A program made the position numbers and the translations under genes. This document shows positions 5,866 through 13,841 of a stretch of DNA of 15,109 nucleotides, in pieces. The number at the start of each line of letters is the position of its first letter. Positions within the stretch are counted from its first letter, which is position 1. Below the pieces are notes generated by a model. It was given only the letters and a program-made list of their open reading frames with translations, was not told the origin of the DNA and made no database searches. Source of the stretch: Deinococcus sp. GTDB taxonomy: Bacteria; Deinococcota; Deinococci; JACQHA01. The stretch lies in NCBI GenBank assembly GCA_016199255.1, contig JACQHA010000140.1:1-15109 (forward strand). Direction: 5' to 3'.

Positions 5866-7163
5866 TACAGTCCTCCCGCCAGCCGCCCGGGGCTGAGAAT
5901 GCGCTGGGGATCGAAGTTCTCTTTAAGCCGGCGCATCACGGTCAGTCCCCCAGTCACCTCACCCCACACGTCCACCTGGCGTTTTACGCCCTCGGGAGCC
6001 CGGCGCAGCACCAGGCTGCCCCCTTGTCCCACTGCGCTCTGGCGCAAGGCCAGCAGCAGCTGGCCCAGAGCCGGTTCTGGCCCATCGGCGGCCACTAGCA
6101 CCGCGCCGCTGCCAAAGTGGGCGGCGCTCCAGATGGTGCAGCTCTGTTGAGCTCCCAGTTGCTCGGCAACTGCCAACACTGGCGCCACGCCGGTGAGCGG
6201 CACGCTGGCCTGGGCCAGCACCGCAGCCACGCCGCCGTCAGGGCGCCGCGCCTGTTCCAAGAGCAGCTCTCCGGCGCTGACTTCCTCGGCGGCCTGGGCA
6301 CCCGCGGCGCCGGCCCGGTCAATGAAGCGCTTGGCATGCGCCGCCACTATCTCAGGCCCCCCGCCAAACAGTGCCAGCACCCCCCAGGCCTCGTTACCCA
6401 AGGTGCGAGGGGAGAGAATCTCCAGGGCTTCTGGCAGCAGTTCAGAATGGATGACCGCCAGGGCCATGCTGCGCGCCGCCTCTAGCTGGCTGAAGCGAGC
6501 CAGCGCGCTGCGGCGCGCCAGTGGCCGGGGGCGCACCCGGAAGGTCATCTCGGTGATAATGCCCAGGGCACCCAGCGACCCCACGTACAGCTTAGCCATG
6601 TCAAAACCGGCGACGTTCTTCACTACCTTGGCGCCGCTGGCGCTCAGGGTGCCGCCGGCCCCGGCCACCACCATCCTGATAATCAGGTCCCGCGGCAACC
6701 CGTAGCGCAGGCGCAGTAGCCCGCTGGAGCTGGCCGCCGCCATGCCGCCCAAAGTGGCCCGCTCGGGGCAGGGTGGGTCGAGAGGCAAGAACTGGTTATG
6801 GACGCCCAGGTGGGCCTGGAACGTGTGCAGCGTCATGCCCGCCTGGGCAGTGGCAATAAGGTCTTCTGGCTGGTGGTCTAGGAGCTGATTGAGGCGGGGC
6901 AAGGCAATGACCAGGTCGAGCCGCTCTGGCAGGTTTCCGAAGCTGATCTCGGTGCCGCCCCCCCAGGGGCAGACCGCCAGCTTGTCCTGCTGCGCCAGGC
7001 GCAGCAGCTCGCACAGCTCCCCTACACTGCCAGGAAAGGCTACGGCCTGGGGCACGAGGCCATCAATGGCATAGGGCCTGGCTGCTTCGTCAGCTAGCGT
7101 GTGCCGGGCGCTAACAATGGCGCCGAGGCGCTGGGCCAGTTGAGAAGTGGTAGCGACTGCCAC
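5865..7163 (-). CDS. glcE: Glycolate oxidase FAD-binding subunit GlcE
   Basis: 432 residues from GTG 7163. An FAD-binding PCMH-type domain is visible: CPWGGGTEISFG (65-76) equals the pyrophosphate loop, followed by ATLGGMAAASSSG, LRYGLPRDLI and the stretch GFDMAKLYVGSLGALGII typical of GlcE. The C-terminus ends with RRLKENFDPQRILSPGRL, the FAD-linked oxidase tail (DPxxxLNPGR type). The shorter C-terminal region compared with GlcD and the position between glcD and glcF support GlcE. The frame is open to 7256, but that would overlap glcD by 91 nt; GTG 7163 begins 2 nt after the glcD stop, with GGTGG (about 7 nt upstream) as ribosome site. It partners GlcD and GlcF in oxidising glycolate to glyoxylate. 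Confidence 0.9.
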   Translation of the reverse strand: MAVATTSQLAQRLGAIVSARHTLADEAARPYAIDGLVPQAVAFPGSVGELCELLRLAQQDKLAVCPWGGGTEISFGNLPERLDLVIALPRLNQLLDHQPEDLIATAQAGMTLHTFQAHLGVHNQFLPLDPPCPERATLGGMAAASSSGLLRLRYGLPRDLIIRMVVAGAGGTLSASGAKVVKNVAGFDMAKLYVGSLGALGIITEMTFRVRPRPLARRSALARFSQLEAARSMALAVIHSELLPEALEILSPRTLGNEAWGVLALFGGGPEIVAAHAKRFIDRAGAAGAQAAEEVSAGELLLEQARRPDGGVAAVLAQASVPLTGVAPVLAVAEQLGAQQSCTIWSAAHFGSGAVLVAADGPEPALGQLLLALRQSAVGQGGSLVLRRAPEGVKRQVDVWGEVTGGLTVMRRLKENFDPQRILSPGRLAGGL

Positions 7164-7165
7164 AA

Positions 7166-8605
7166 CTAGGCCACCGCCGGCAGCACTCCGGGCTTGGTAA
7201 TGGCCCCCACCTCGCCGCAGCCGGTGCTGGTAGGGAAAACCTTGCCAGGATTGCACCGGCCGTCGGGATTAAACGCCGCCCGCGCCTGGGCCATGGCGGC
7301 CAGATCGGCGCCACTGAACAACAGGGGCATGTACTCCCGCTTCTCCAGGCCAATGCCATGCTCGCCCGAGAGGCTGCCCCCGGCAGCCACGCAGGCGGCC
7401 ATGATCTCGCCTCCGGCCTGCTGCACCCGCCGGGGGGCGTCCCCATCGTTGGCGTCGTACACAATCAAAGGATGCAGGTTGCCGTCGCCAGCGTGGAACA
7501 CGTTGCCTATTGTGAGCTGATAACGCTTGGCCACGTCGGCCACCAAGGCCAGCAGCTCAGGCAAGCGCTTGCGGGGGATCACGCCGTCCTGGGTATAGAA
7601 GGCGGTGGCCAGCGCCCCCACGGCACCGATCGCATGTTTGCGCCCTCTCCAGAGCAGGGCGCGCTCCTTATCGTCCTTGGCCACCCTGACCTCCCGCGCC
7701 TGGTGCCGCTGGCAAATCTCCCGCACCTGGGCCATCTCCCAGTCGAAGCCTTCAGGCGGGCCGTCTAGCTCGATGAGCAGCACCGCTGCCGCATCCAAAG
7801 GGTAACCAGCCGCCACTGGCGAGCGCTCCACTGCCTGGATGACCACATGGTCCATCATTTCCAGGGCCGATGGGATCACGCCGGCGGCAATAATGTCTGA
7901 CACAGTGCGGGTGGCGCTGTCCACCGTATCGAACACGGCCAGCAGCGTCTTCACCGCCTCTGGCACGCGCACCAGCCGGACCATCACCTTAGTTACCACG
8001 CCCAAGGTGCCTTCAGAGCCAATGACAAAGCCCCGCAGGTCCAAGCCAGGGTACTCTTCCGCCTTCCCGCCCAGCATCACCACTTCCCCCTCAGGCAGCA
8101 CCAGCTCCACCCCGAGCACGTGGTTGGTGGTAAAGCCATGCTTCAGGCAGTGTGGCCCGCCAGAGTTCTCTGCCACGTTGCCCCCAATGGAGCAGGCAGC
8201 CTGGCTAGAGGGGTCCGGGGCGTAGGCATAGCCATGGCCCACTTCTTGCGAAAGCCGGATGTTGGCCACGCCTGGCTCGACCACTGCCCGGAGATTGGGA
8301 ATATCCACTTCCAGGATGCGGCGCATGCGGGCGGTACACACCACCACGCCGTTCTCCAGCGCCAGCGACCCGCCAGAGAGGCCGGTGCCAGCGCCCCGGG
8401 GTACGAAAGGAATACCGGTCTGGTGCAGGTAGCGCAGGACCTGCGAGACTTGCTCGGTGGAGCTGGGCAGCACAATGGCCCGGGGGGCAGCCTTGTCAAT
8501 GGTGTGGCCGTCGGCCTCGTACACCAGCAGCTCTTCCGGGCGGTAGAGCACAGCGCCCTGGCCGACAACGCGGATCAGATCGGAAATGAGTTTGGTGTGA
8601 TCCAC
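7166..8605 (-). CDS. glcD: Glycolate oxidase catalytic FAD subunit GlcD
   Basis: 479 residues from GTG 8605, the normal GlcD length (about 460-500). FAD-binding PCMH domain: PRGAGTGLSGGS (69-80), PDPSSQAACSIGGNVAENSGG (residues 130-150) and GSEGTLGVVTKV. C-terminal FAD-oxidase domain: NVFHAGDGNLHP (368-379) with the conserved His residues, SGEHGIGLEK (413-422) and the closing FNPDGRCNPGKVFP. It oxidises glycolate, or a related 2-hydroxyacid such as D-lactate, and hands electrons to GlcE/GlcF. GTG 8605 has GAGG (8611-8614) 5 nt upstream; GTG 8611 and 8629 are alternatives. The open frame reaches 8707, but an extension would code through the large inverted repeat 8644-8745 and adds no family similarity. 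First of glcDEF. Confidence 0.93.
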   Translation of the reverse strand: MDHTKLISDLIRVVGQGAVLYRPEELLVYEADGHTIDKAAPRAIVLPSSTEQVSQVLRYLHQTGIPFVPRGAGTGLSGGSLALENGVVVCTARMRRILEVDIPNLRAVVEPGVANIRLSQEVGHGYAYAPDPSSQAACSIGGNVAENSGGPHCLKHGFTTNHVLGVELVLPEGEVVMLGGKAEEYPGLDLRGFVIGSEGTLGVVTKVMVRLVRVPEAVKTLLAVFDTVDSATRTVSDIIAAGVIPSALEMMDHVVIQAVERSPVAAGYPLDAAAVLLIELDGPPEGFDWEMAQVREICQRHQAREVRVAKDDKERALLWRGRKHAIGAVGALATAFYTQDGVIPRKRLPELLALVADVAKRYQLTIGNVFHAGDGNLHPLIVYDANDGDAPRRVQQAGGEIMAACVAAGGSLSGEHGIGLEKREYMPLLFSGADLAAMAQARAAFNPDGRCNPGKVFPTSTGCGEVGAITKPGVLPAVA

Positions 8606-8643
8606 AGGCACCTCGCGGGCGTTACCCACTCCAGTATATAGTA

Positions 8644-8745
8644 GCGCCCCCCCCGGCCAGTCCCTTCGCCACTTTCCCCAACTCGCCTGGCCTTCGGCCA
8701 GGCTCAAACACGGGAAAGATGGCTCAGGGACTGGCCGGGGGGCGC
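8644..8745. repeat. Interrupted inverted repeat with nested hairpin before glcD
   Basis: The left arm (8644-8665, GCGC then a C-run, GGCCAGTCCCT) is complementary to the right arm (8726-8745, AGGGACTGGCCGGGGGGCGC): 17 bp AGGGACTGGCCGGGGGG pair perfectly, then a 2-nt bulge (eight C against six G), then GCGC. The 60-nt loop holds a second hairpin, GCCTGGCC/GGCCAGGC around TTC near 8685-8703. The right arm includes the last codons of the methyltransferase gene. No T-run follows, so it may be a processing, stability or attenuation element. Confidence 0.7.
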
Positions 8746-9305
8746 CAGGGTTTCTGGCCGATGAACGTCGCCACTGCCCGCCGGTTGTCCTGGATGCCTT
8801 CCCAGTAGTAGCGAGGGATCAGGGAGCGGAATAGATTGGCTAGCTCCCCGGGCTGGAGCAGGTAGTCAGGGTTGAAATCAGGTTTGAAGCGCAGGTGCTC
8901 TATAGTGAAGGTCTCGAAGACTACGATGCCACCTGGTTTCAAGGCGGCGATGATCTGCGGGATCAGGCTGTGCTGCAGGTAGGCAATGTCCACAATCAGG
9001 ACGTAGCTGGCAGGGGGGATCTGGTACTGTTCTAGATCGGCGACCAGTGCTGTGAGCGGCACCCCGCGGCGCGCTGCCAGCTCCCCAGCCTTTTGCACCG
9101 CCACCGGGGAGATATCTATGCCGGTCACCTCAAAACCCAAAGTCGCCAGATAGATGGCGTTCCGCCCCAGCCCCATTGCCAGGTCCAGCGCTTTGCCACC
9201 CCTGGGGAGCAGGTGGTGGTGACTACAGAGGATCTCGGCTGGTGGCGCTGCCTCCGGGTCCTGGTCCCGGTAGCGCTGGTCCCACTTCTGGGCTACGTCA
9301 CTCAT
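8724..9305 (-). CDS. Class I SAM-dependent methyltransferase (TehB-like)
   Basis: 193 residues. SAM-binding motif I is ALDLAMGLGRNA (39-50), followed by motif II acidic residue D64 in VTGIDISPVAV. After the central strand VLIVDIAYLQHSLIPQIIAALKPGGIVVFETF comes the usual post-motif III LKPGG. The N-terminal KWDQRYRDQD (7-16) is the WdxrY entry typical of TehB/thiopurine-like small-molecule methyltransferases. The substrate is not predictable; TehB relatives methylate tellurite or other soft ions. ATG 9305 has AAAGTGGT just upstream, a weak ribosome site. It lies 118 nt upstream of glcD on the same strand, so readthrough is possible, but no functional link to glycolate oxidation is evident. Confidence 0.85.
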   Translation of the reverse strand: MSDVAQKWDQRYRDQDPEAAPPAEILCSHHHLLPRGGKALDLAMGLGRNAIYLATLGFEVTGIDISPVAVQKAGELAARRGVPLTALVADLEQYQIPPASYVLIVDIAYLQHSLIPQIIAALKPGGIVVFETFTIEHLRFKPDFNPDYLLQPGELANLFRSLIPRYYWEGIQDNRRAVATFIGQKPWRPPASP

Positions 9306-9316
9306 ACCACTTTCTA

Positions 9317-9329
9317 CTGGTCAGACCAG
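9317..9329. promoter_or_regulatory. 13-nt palindrome upstream of the methyltransferase gene
   Basis: CTGGTCAGACCAG (6-bp arms, one central base) ends 12 nt upstream of the methyltransferase start. Its size and place suit an operator or leader hairpin. A second, overlapping pairing is possible on the - strand (CAGAC 9339-9335 with GTCTG 9326-9322), which would exclude the first. Function is inferred only. Confidence 0.35.
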
Positions 9330-9354
9330 GTACAGTCTGTGGCATCCCGGTGTA

Positions 9355-9376
9355 GGGGCGACCGGCTGGTCGCCCC
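9355..9376. repeat. REP-like short palindrome, copy 2
   Basis: GGGGCGACC, loop GGCT, GGTCGCCCC: a 9-bp stem. Bases 9355-9374 are identical to copy 1 at 3282-3301. It sits between the YyaL-type gene stop (9392) and the methyltransferase start (9305), where it may also act as a terminator hairpin for the - strand gene. Confidence 0.75.
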
Positions 9377-9391
9377 ACCTGAAAACCGCCA

Positions 9392-11476
9392 CTAGCTGCG
9401 CCCAAAGCTGGCCAAGAGCCGGCCCGCCTGGCTAGAATCGCTGGTGGGCGCGGCGCAGGCGTTGCCGGCGCAGATGTAGGCCATGGCCGGTTTGCCACTT
9501 TGCACCATGGCCTGCAGGTAGGGTGGCAGCTGGTTGAGCTGGGCAGCCTCGACGGTGATCACCAGAGAACCGGGACGATAGACCCTCAAGAGCGCCTGGT
9601 GCAGCGCTGTAGCCTCCTGGGGGGCCCCGACTACCACCGCCATAGGGGGCGGGTTCATCCCAGTATCGAGTGCCAAGAGATAGGCTGCACCAAACAGCCC
9701 ACTGTGGGGCAACTGGGCCGCTATCCAGTGCAGCGTCTCCTCGGCCCGCTGCTGGTACCGCTCCCGGCCGGTGACAGCGTGCAGTTTCAGGAGCAGCAGC
9801 GCCGCCGCGGCATTGGGCGCTGGCGTTGGCCCGTCGATAATCGGCTTGTAGGGCTGGTTCTCCCAGCCAATACCCTGGGCGTCCTGGGGACGGTCAAAGA
9901 ACCCGATGCCTGCTTCGTCCCAATGGTGGGTCAGCATATAGTCCGCCAGGGCCACGGCGCGTTGCAAATACTCCCACTTGCCGGTGACCTGGTGAGCGTG
10001 CAACAGCGCCAGGCCGAGCTGCGCCTGGTCTTCCAGGAGCGGCGCCAGCACTCTACCCTCCCTACCTAGCTGGTGAGAGACACTGCCGTCAGGGCGCATT
10101 GCCTCGGCCAGGATACGTTCCAAGCTCTTCAGGGCGAAGTTACGGCAGGTGCCTAACTCCAGTGCCGTGGCTGCCTCTAAGTAACTCTGGATCATGAGGG
10201 CATTCCAGCCTACGTAAATGGTCTTGTCTACAAAGGGGGTAGGCCGCTTGGCTCTGGCCGCCAGCATCTTCCCCTTGGCGCTGGCCAACAGCAGCCGCAC
10301 CTGGGTAAGATCCTGAGCGGTGTCACGGGCAATGTGCTCAGGCTCCTCATCAACAAAGAGCACGTTGCGGCGAGGGTCTTTATGCATCTCCCCCTGCTGG
10401 TAGATGTTGTAGTAGCGCTGAGTGATCACAAACTCGTCCGGGGTCAGCACTGCCTTGGCTTCGTCCATGGTCCAGGTGAAGTAGTCGCCATCGTCATTCG
10501 GGCCAACATCCGCATCCTGGCTGCCGTAGAACCCACCATGATCCTGATCCGAGAGCACCTCATCTATGTAGCAGACAATATCTCTGGCCACCTCGGCCAG
10601 GAACCTATCACCTGTAGCCCGGTAGGCCTGGAGGTAGTTCGAGAGCAGCCCGGCGTTGTCGTAGAGCATCTTCTCAAAGTGTGGCACCACCCAGCGCTCA
10701 TCCACTGAATAGCGGTGGAAGCCGCCAGCCAACTGGTCGTAGACTCCGCCTTTGGCCATTTTGGTAAGGCTGCAGCGTACTAGGTGCAGCATCCACTCCT
10801 CGCCAGTAGCCCAGTGCCGCTGCAGGAGCAGTGCAATGGCACTGGGGTGAGGAAACTTGGGAGCCGTACCAAACCCACCGTGGGCTTCGTCGAATTCGTC
10901 TTTGATCAGCTCTAAGTTATGCTGGATCAGCCGGGGATCGGCACTGATGTCGTCACGCACTGGCCTGGGCTGGGCCAGAGCCTGGCGGATCTTTTCGCCT
11001 TGGGAAACAGCGTCTTGCTTCCGCTCCTGGTAAAACCGTGCCACTTCAGTGAGTACCTGGCGGAACGATGGCCGGCCGTACATCTCTCGAGGTGGGAAGT
11101 AGGTGCCGCCATAGTACAGATCACCTATGGGGGTGAGAAACCCAGTGAGTGGCCAGCCCCCAGCGCCAGTCAGCGCCTGCACTGCCTGCTGGTAGCGGGC
11201 ATCCACATCTGGCCGCTGGTCGCGGTCTACCTTTACCGGCACATACAGCTGGTTGATGAGCTGGGCCAGCTCTGGGTCATCGTAGCTCTCGCGGTCAATC
11301 ACATGGCACCAGTGGCACCACACCGCGCCAATGTCTAAGAGGATGGGCTTGTCCTCCTGCTGCGCCTTCTGGAACGCCTCTTCTCCCCAGGGGTACCACT
11401 GCACCGGCTGGTGTGCCGCCGACTTTAAATAGGCACTACTCTCCTGGGCCAGGCGATTGGGTTTTTCCGCACTCAC
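9392..11476 (-). CDS. YyaL/spermatogenesis-associated-20-type thioredoxin-domain protein (DUF255)
   Basis: 694 residues from GTG 11476, matching this family (about 650-750). The N-terminus [29 protein letters not shown] is the family opening (NRLxxExSPYLxQHAxNPVxWxPWGxEAF, residues 7-35). The thioredoxin-like domain has the CxxC site C54-H-W-C57 in [16 protein letters not shown], and GGWPL (106-110) where the cis-proline loop lies. The rest is an alpha/alpha toroid-like domain ([33 protein letters not shown] region) resembling N-acylglucosamine epimerases. It is cytoplasmic by lack of a signal peptide; its biochemical role is unclear family-wide. GTG 11476 has GGGAGG at 11482-11487 with a 5-nt spacer; the longer open frame to 11638 would cover the repeat region 11625-11663 and has no family similarity. 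Confidence 0.92.
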   Translation of the reverse strand: MSAEKPNRLAQESSAYLKSAAHQPVQWYPWGEEAFQKAQQEDKPILLDIGAVWCHWCHVIDRESYDDPELAQLINQLYVPVKVDRDQRPDVDARYQQAVQALTGAGGWPLTGFLTPIGDLYYGGTYFPPREMYGRPSFRQVLTEVARFYQERKQDAVSQGEKIRQALAQPRPVRDDISADPRLIQHNLELIKDEFDEAHGGFGTAPKFPHPSAIALLLQRHWATGEEWMLHLVRCSLTKMAKGGVYDQLAGGFHRYSVDERWVVPHFEKMLYDNAGLLSNYLQAYRATGDRFLAEVARDIVCYIDEVLSDQDHGGFYGSQDADVGPNDDGDYFTWTMDEAKAVLTPDEFVITQRYYNIYQQGEMHKDPRRNVLFVDEEPEHIARDTAQDLTQVRLLLASAKGKMLAARAKRPTPFVDKTIYVGWNALMIQSYLEAATALELGTCRNFALKSLERILAEAMRPDGSVSHQLGREGRVLAPLLEDQAQLGLALLHAHQVTGKWEYLQRAVALADYMLTHHWDEAGIGFFDRPQDAQGIGWENQPYKPIIDGPTPAPNAAAALLLLKLHAVTGRERYQQRAEETLHWIAAQLPHSGLFGAAYLLALDTGMNPPPMAVVVGAPQEATALHQALLRVYRPGSLVITVEAAQLNQLPPYLQAMVQSGKPAMAYICAGNACAAPTSDSSQAGRLLASFGRS

Positions 11477-11624
11477 ACACACCTCCCACACTCGCGGCCA
11501 GTGTATCACGGGCACCTGTCGGTGCCGGGAGCGACGTGCTAAAGCGTGCAGTCCTCTGTGACTACCAGAGCGAGCTACCGCCTGCATTGAAGGAAGGGTG
11601 TCTCTTACATGTATCACCCCACTA

Positions 11625-11663
11625 TCACAGCTTGTCACAGCGCTTTGTCACAGCTTGTCACAG
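11625..11663. repeat. Four iterated CTGTGACAAG-type repeats (possible operator)
   Basis: The 16-mer TCACAGCTTGTCACAG occurs at 11625-11640 and again at 11648-11663, separated by CGCTTTG. Read on the - strand this is four CTGTGA units, three of them CTGTGACAA, with spacings of 10, 13 and 10 bases. The first unit overlaps the fic stop codon; the array lies about 150 nt upstream of the YyaL-type gene start. Near-helical phasing suits binding of a multimeric regulator. Each GTGACA also resembles a -35 hexamer, but I see no convincing -10. Confidence 0.55.
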
Positions 11664-12710
11664 TACCGGCTCGTAGTACTTCGTAGGATCAGTCGGGCCA
11701 GTCCCCACCTCCTGCGCAAAACCCTTTTCCACCAGTAGCTTCAGGTCGCGTTGTAGTGTCCTGCGGTTCTCCTTCAGGGCCACTTCGCACTCGGCCACTG
11801 TCCCTTTCCCCCGGTCGAGCAGGAATTCTAGGACGGCCAGGGGCCGCGCTTTCAGTCCCACCTTACGGGCTTTAGAGAGGAGCACATCCCGCCGGATCAC
11901 CCGCTCACCACGCTCCTGTACCTCGCGCATCTGAGTTGCCAGCCCCTCGCAGAAGTATTCGAGCCAGCCGGTAAGGTCCATGTCCCGCTCGCGGACACTC
12001 TGGATTGCCCGGTAGTAGGCCGCTCGATTGCGATCGTAGTACTCGCTGATGGTGAAAAGTCGTTTGAAGTCATAACCTGTCCGGTAGAGGCACAGCGTTG
12101 ACAGCAGCCGAGCCGTCCGCCCATTGCCGTCGAGGAATGGGTGGATGTGGACCAGCTGGAACTGAGCGATACCCGCCACAAGCACCGCGTTCACCTCGTA
12201 CTCTGCACCGAGCCAAGCGACGAAATCGGCCATCATGGGTGGCACGTCGTGCGCCGGGGGCGGCGTGTAGACCACCTCACCGGTTTGGGAGTTGACGACG
12301 TAGTTCTGAACCTTGCGGTATTCACCCGGCGCGGCCGTGTTCCCCCGCACGCCCTGGACCAGGCGCTTGTGGATCTCCCGGATTAGTCCTTCTGTGATTG
12401 GTTCGCCACTCCCAAGATACCCGGCAACCAAGTCAAATGCGTCGCGGTAGTTCAGGAGCTCCCGCACATCTTCTGGGTCGGCTTCAGGAACAGCCTGACC
12501 CTGAAACAGCCGCTCCGACTGCTCTAAAGTGAGCCGGGTGCCCTCAATGTGGGTGGTGTAGTGAGCCTCTAGGACCAACGCCCGGGCCTGCATCGCAGTA
12601 ATCCAGTCTGCAGAGAGCTTCGCCGCCTCCAGGAAACCCCGGGCCCGCTCAATCTTCGTCAGCGCCGCTGTGATAGCGTTGGTGATCGTGAAGCGGGGGG
12701 AGAAGGTCAT
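11658..12710 (-). CDS. Fic-family protein (class II) with C-terminal winged helix
   Basis: 350 residues from ATG 12710. The Fic catalytic loop is intact, H190[11 protein letters not shown]201, matching HPFxDGNGRxxR with catalytic His and anion-binding Asn/Arg, so AMP (or other NMP) transfer to a protein hydroxyl is expected. T52-T-H-I-E56-G57 matches the inhibitory helix motif [S/T]xxxE[G/N]; its N-terminal place makes this a class II, self-inhibited Fic. Residues about 285-348 ([14 protein letters not shown] then [33 protein letters not shown]) form a winged helix, so the protein may also bind DNA or act on its own promoter. The open frame extends to 12770, but ATG 12710 lies 4 nt after the upstream stop and fits the family N-terminus; no strong ribosome site is seen, suggesting coupling. 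Last gene of the five-gene cassette. Target unknown. Confidence 0.9.
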   Translation of the reverse strand: MTFSPRFTITNAITAALTKIERARGFLEAAKLSADWITAMQARALVLEAHYTTHIEGTRLTLEQSERLFQGQAVPEADPEDVRELLNYRDAFDLVAGYLGSGEPITEGLIREIHKRLVQGVRGNTAAPGEYRKVQNYVVNSQTGEVVYTPPPAHDVPPMMADFVAWLGAEYEVNAVLVAGIAQFQLVHIHPFLDGNGRTARLLSTLCLYRTGYDFKRLFTISEYYDRNRAAYYRAIQSVRERDMDLTGWLEYFCEGLATQMREVQERGERVIRRDVLLSKARKVGLKARPLAVLEFLLDRGKGTVAECEVALKENRRTLQRDLKLLVEKGFAQEVGTGPTDPTKYYEPVL

Positions 12711-12714
12711 TGAT

Positions 12715-13353
12715 CTAGACTCTCTGCTCACAGATGCTCTCGGGCTGTACGGGCCTTGCGCCAAGGGCAATCAGGTTGGCGTTTTCGCTGCTCTCCAACG
12801 TCAGGATTGGCTTGCCCCAGGCAAGGACATCACGACAAAAACGCTCGGTCTTGCTCCCAGCTCCAGCGTAAGCGATGAAGATCTTGGCCGCTATCGCCGC
12901 GACGAATTCATTGCGGATAGTGGCTAGTTCAGCGGTGACACGGCGCTGCTTCCCGTCGAACCTTGAGAGCAATAGCAGGCGACCCTCAGTCAGTAGTGGG
13001 CGCCACTCGGCAGGCAGGCGCATCTCATCGAGACTGCGGGCGGGGCAGACGACAACCGGCTGCTTGCCCCGCAGCAGCAGGGCCAGACATTCCTTCTCCA
13101 TAGGTGAATGAAAGCCACCGATAACCGTCACGCCGGCATCCCGCAGAGCGCGGGCCAGATCGTACGTCTTGAGGATCAGGTCGCCTGGGCAGCGCACCGA
13201 GCAGAACAGAGCCAGCATTGAGCCGCCGAGGATTTCCAGGTTGCCCTGCCCGCTGACGACGGCTGGGGCGCGGTCGCCGAGATGCCGCACCAGTGCCGGC
13301 GGGTAAGGTAGTGTGTCCCGCTGCAGACGGTGGAGGCTGTGGTCGAAAGTCAT
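12715..13353 (-). CDS. Free-standing DprA/SLOG-domain protein
   Basis: 212 residues. The centre is a Rossmann-like DprA/Smf (SLOG superfamily) fold: [20 protein letters not shown] (39-58, where DprA has the AIVGSRxxT strand), [26 protein letters not shown] (65-90, equal to DprA's RGxxVVSGLARGIDxxAH with GGFHSPME as the phosphate-binding loop), then [18 protein letters not shown] last strand-helix unit ([24 protein letters not shown], 149-172) completes it. True DprA (about 300-370 residues) has extra N- and C-terminal domains missing here, so competence is unlikely. Known SLOG proteins in conflict systems sense or process nucleotides; I infer that role. ATG 13353 shares its A with the DUF2283 stop (TGATG), no separate ribosome site, and fic follows after 4 nt. 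Confidence 0.8.
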   Translation of the reverse strand: MTFDHSLHRLQRDTLPYPPALVRHLGDRAPAVVSGQGNLEILGGSMLALFCSVRCPGDLILKTYDLARALRDAGVTVIGGFHSPMEKECLALLLRGKQPVVVCPARSLDEMRLPAEWRPLLTEGRLLLLSRFDGKQRRVTAELATIRNEFVAAIAAKIFIAYAGAGSKTERFCRDVLAWGKPILTLESSENANLIALGARPVQPESICEQRV

Positions 13354-13574
13354 CAGGAAACTGTGGTGGATGCTATGTTTTCCAGGACGACCGGCGGCAA
13401 CTGCCCTCCTCCGAGAACCTGCTTGGCATCCAATATCTCGATACCCACAAGCGTTTCGCCTGGGCCGATGTTTAATGCAATCTCTTCATTCAACCTCACG
13501 GTGCGGCACTCGTGTTCTCCCTCGATCAAGCGGATGTAGAGGGCATCAACCTCAGGATCGTAGCTGATTCTCAT
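13353..13574 (-). CDS. DUF2283 protein (putative antitoxin-like partner)
   Basis: 73 residues. MRISYDPEVDALYIRL (1-16) and the later VGIEILDAKQVLG match the DUF2283 family, whose hallmark is YDxexDaLYIxl at the start and a GIEIldAs strand. The small beta-rich proteins have no established activity and are often found beside DUF4258 proteins. ATG 13574 has a perfect AAAGGAGG (13580-13587) at 5 nt, which itself overlaps the stop codon of the upstream DUF4258 gene; this is the best ribosome site of the cassette, so this product may be made in excess, as antitoxins often are (inference). Its stop overlaps the start of the DprA-like gene by one base. Confidence 0.85.
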   Translation of the reverse strand: MRISYDPEVDALYIRLIEGEHECRTVRLNEEIALNIGPGETLVGIEILDAKQVLGGGQLPPVVLENIASTTVS

Positions 13575-13586
13575 GTTGGCCTCCTT

Positions 13587-13841
13587 TCAAAAATAGAATG
13601 TATAGACGGTAATCACAACTATCTCGTTAGACTCTTCCTTGACCACTGCCGCGACCTGTTTGATGGCGTAGACACTGCCCTGCCAGGTTTGACCAAAGGG
13701 GAAATTGAAGCGGCAAACTACTCTGCCCATCTTAGCTGGTTCTCGGGAGCCTTGCTCTACGGCCTGTCGCACCTCGGCTTCGGTTGCGCCCCGTTCAATG
13801 CACTGCTCCTGTGCATGCTTTGTCAGCCGAATGGGTTTCAT
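13587..13841 (-). CDS. DUF4258 protein (RelE-like fold, putative toxin)
   Basis: 84 residues. The N-terminal LTKHAQEQCIERGATEAEVRQAV (6-28) is the DUF4258 signature (HAxxRmxxRGIsxxeV), although the first Arg of the usual HAxxR is Gln here. Beta strands follow: GRVVCRFNFPF, QGSVYAIKQVAAVVKEESNEIVVITVYTF. The family is thought to share the RelE/BrnT-type fold of small RNases, but its activity is not well established. ATG 13841 overlaps the methyltransferase stop by 4 nt (ATGA) and has GGAGG (13849-13853) at 7 nt. DUF2283 follows after 12 nt. I infer a toxin-antitoxin-like pair; a nuclease accessory of the methyltransferase is an alternative. Confidence 0.82.
   Translation of the reverse strand: MKPIRLTKHAQEQCIERGATEAEVRQAVEQGSREPAKMGRVVCRFNFPFGQTWQGSVYAIKQVAAVVKEESNEIVVITVYTFYF

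Noticed and set aside
7164..7256. N-terminal extension of glcE into glcD
   Set aside because: A 91-nt overlap with glcD and low-complexity residues; GTG 7163 starts 2 nt after the glcD stop.
8606..8707. N-terminal extension of glcD to an ATG at 8707
   Set aside because: The extra residues read through the inverted repeat and match nothing in GlcD; a GTG with GAGG before it lies at the normal family start.
11477..11638. 54-residue N-terminal extension of the YyaL-type protein
   Set aside because: It would encode most of the CTGTGACAAG repeats, and the family starts right at the GTG 11476 with GGGAGG before it.
11625..11663. Short CRISPR-like array
   Set aside because: Repeat units are about 10 nt, spacers 0-3 nt and no cas gene is near; an operator-like array fits better.
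12715..13353. Housekeeping DprA for natural competence
   Set aside because: The protein holds only the SLOG core, lacks the flanking domains of DprA and sits in an operon with fic.
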